NCBI GenBank assembly: GCA_051005875.1
Contig: JBPCIX010000076.1
Location: forward strand, 1 to 5,299
Reading direction: 5' to 3'
Length of the DNA: 5,299 nt
DNA from: JBPCIX01 sp051005875
GTDB lineage: Bacteria; Actinomycetota; CADDZG01; JAHWKV01
Shown in pieces: positions 5,082 through 5,299 of the stretch (position 1 is the stretch's first letter; every line of letters begins with the position of its first letter). The translations under genes and the position numbers were made by a program. Under the pieces are notes generated by a model, which was not told where the DNA came from, ran no database searches, and worked only from the letters and a program-made list of their open reading frames with translations.

Positions 5082-5115
5082 CTTTGATGTATGAGGACAA
5101 CTTTGACCCTTGATG
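5057..5115. promoter_or_regulatory. Inverted half-sites around the vapB promoter and start
   Basis: ACATCAA (5057-5063) and TTGATGT (5084-5090) are perfect 7-bp inverted repeats that bracket the promoter. A further copy, CCTTGATG (5108-5115), is the exact reverse complement of CATCAAGG (5058-5065). VapB antitoxins with ribbon-helix-helix domains typically bind such paired sites to repress their own operon. Confidence 0.45.
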
Positions 5116-5299
5116 ATGATGTAGCCGCACTTTTAGAGCGAGTTCGCAAGCGGGAAAAGTCGAATCTAAAAAAGGTCGTAAATGAGGCCCTGCGCCGGGG
5201 GCTGGCGAGCGTAGATACCCCGCAACCTACAAAACCGTTTAAGACGAACACGGTAAGACTCGGGGGGGCGCTGATTGGGAACTTGGACAATGTCGCCGA
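5091..5299 (+). CDS. vapB: VapB-type ribbon-helix-helix antitoxin, C-terminus cut by window edge
   Basis: The 69 residues seen begin with a strand MRTTLTL (1-7), then helix A (DDDVAALLERVRKRE, 8-22), then helix B with the family signature LKKVVNEALRRGL (26-38). The C-terminal tail that normally embraces the VapC toxin starts at about residue 42. This is the classic VapB/MetJ-Arc layout of about 80 residues, so only 10-20 residues should be missing. It acts as a dimeric DNA-binding repressor and neutralises a PIN-domain RNase (VapC), which is expected immediately to the right of the window but is not visible. ATG 5091 starts the homology exactly; the preceding short frame (5050-5094) overlaps it as ATGA but has no recognisable content. 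Confidence 0.85.
   Translation, partial: MRTTLTLDDDVAALLERVRKREKSNLKKVVNEALRRGLASVDTPQPTKPFKTNTVRLGGALIGNLDNVA

Noticed and set aside
4804..5094. Plus-strand open frame of 96 codons.
   Set aside because: It has basic, Ser/Arg/Gln-rich composition with no motif, and it runs through the tRNA-like arms and the vapB promoter.
5050..5094. 14-codon frame whose TGA overlaps the vapB ATG (ATGA), as in coupled leader peptides.
   Set aside because: It begins upstream of the -35 and would not be on the predicted transcript. There is no ribosome site.
1..5299. CRISPR array, transposase or integrase gene.
   Set aside because: No regularly spaced repeats are present, and no open frame shows transposase or recombinase motifs.

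Overview
The window looks like a moderately GC-rich bacterial chromosome from an organism rich in signalling proteins. It carries a PAS hybrid-type histidine kinase, a Hanks-type Ser/Thr kinase and dense toxin-antitoxin genes. Soil lineages such as Acidobacteria, Actinobacteria or Deltaproteobacteria fit this, but no marker fixes the phylum. At least two promoters place the start codon at, or within a few bases of, the predicted transcription start, so leaderless transcription appears to be in use.

Layout. Positions 1-1010 (minus) hold the first 336 or so residues of a PAS-HisKA-HATPase histidine kinase that runs off the left edge. Positions 1011-1313 are a divergent intergenic region with a 16-bp perfect palindrome. 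Positions 1314-2123 (plus) hold a Ser/Thr kinase that is sound up to subdomain IX and then loses kinase homology. Its last ~34 residues are read antisense to the next gene, so this marks the edge of a rearranged or inserted block. Positions 3797-2019 (minus) are a tight three-gene operon: winged-helix nucleotidyltransferase (MNT), HEPN-domain protein, calcineurin-like metallophosphoesterase, with overlaps of 4 and 8 nt. Its promoter has a 17-bp spacer that contains a perfect inverted repeat, and the start codon coincides with the predicted +1. Positions 3833-4150 hold a probable frameshifted gene remnant. Positions 4749-4151 (minus) are a second HEPN/MNT pair with a 4-nt GTGA overlap. Positions 4876-5004 (plus) hold a promoter-like sequence, a 12-bp palindrome and a degenerate tRNA-Val(UAC)-like cloverleaf. 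From 5091 (plus) a VapB-type ribbon-helix-helix antitoxin runs off the right edge, behind a promoter flanked by inverted half-sites.

How it fits together. The segment from about 2000 to the right edge is an accessory stretch of three toxin-antitoxin-like loci next to a tRNA-like remnant, abutting a truncated kinase gene. Two observations stand out. First, in the 4749-4151 pair the HEPN protein keeps the RNase motif RN-x3-H but lacks the tyrosine that MntA AMPylates in characterised HepT toxins, and its partner has lost the nucleotidyltransferase catalytic motif. Modification site and modifying enzyme seem to have been lost together. Second, the 3797-2019 operon has the mirror arrangement: an intact MNT active site, a HEPN protein whose catalytic His is replaced by Tyr, and an added phosphoesterase that could act as an eraser or effector. 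Both functional readings are inference.
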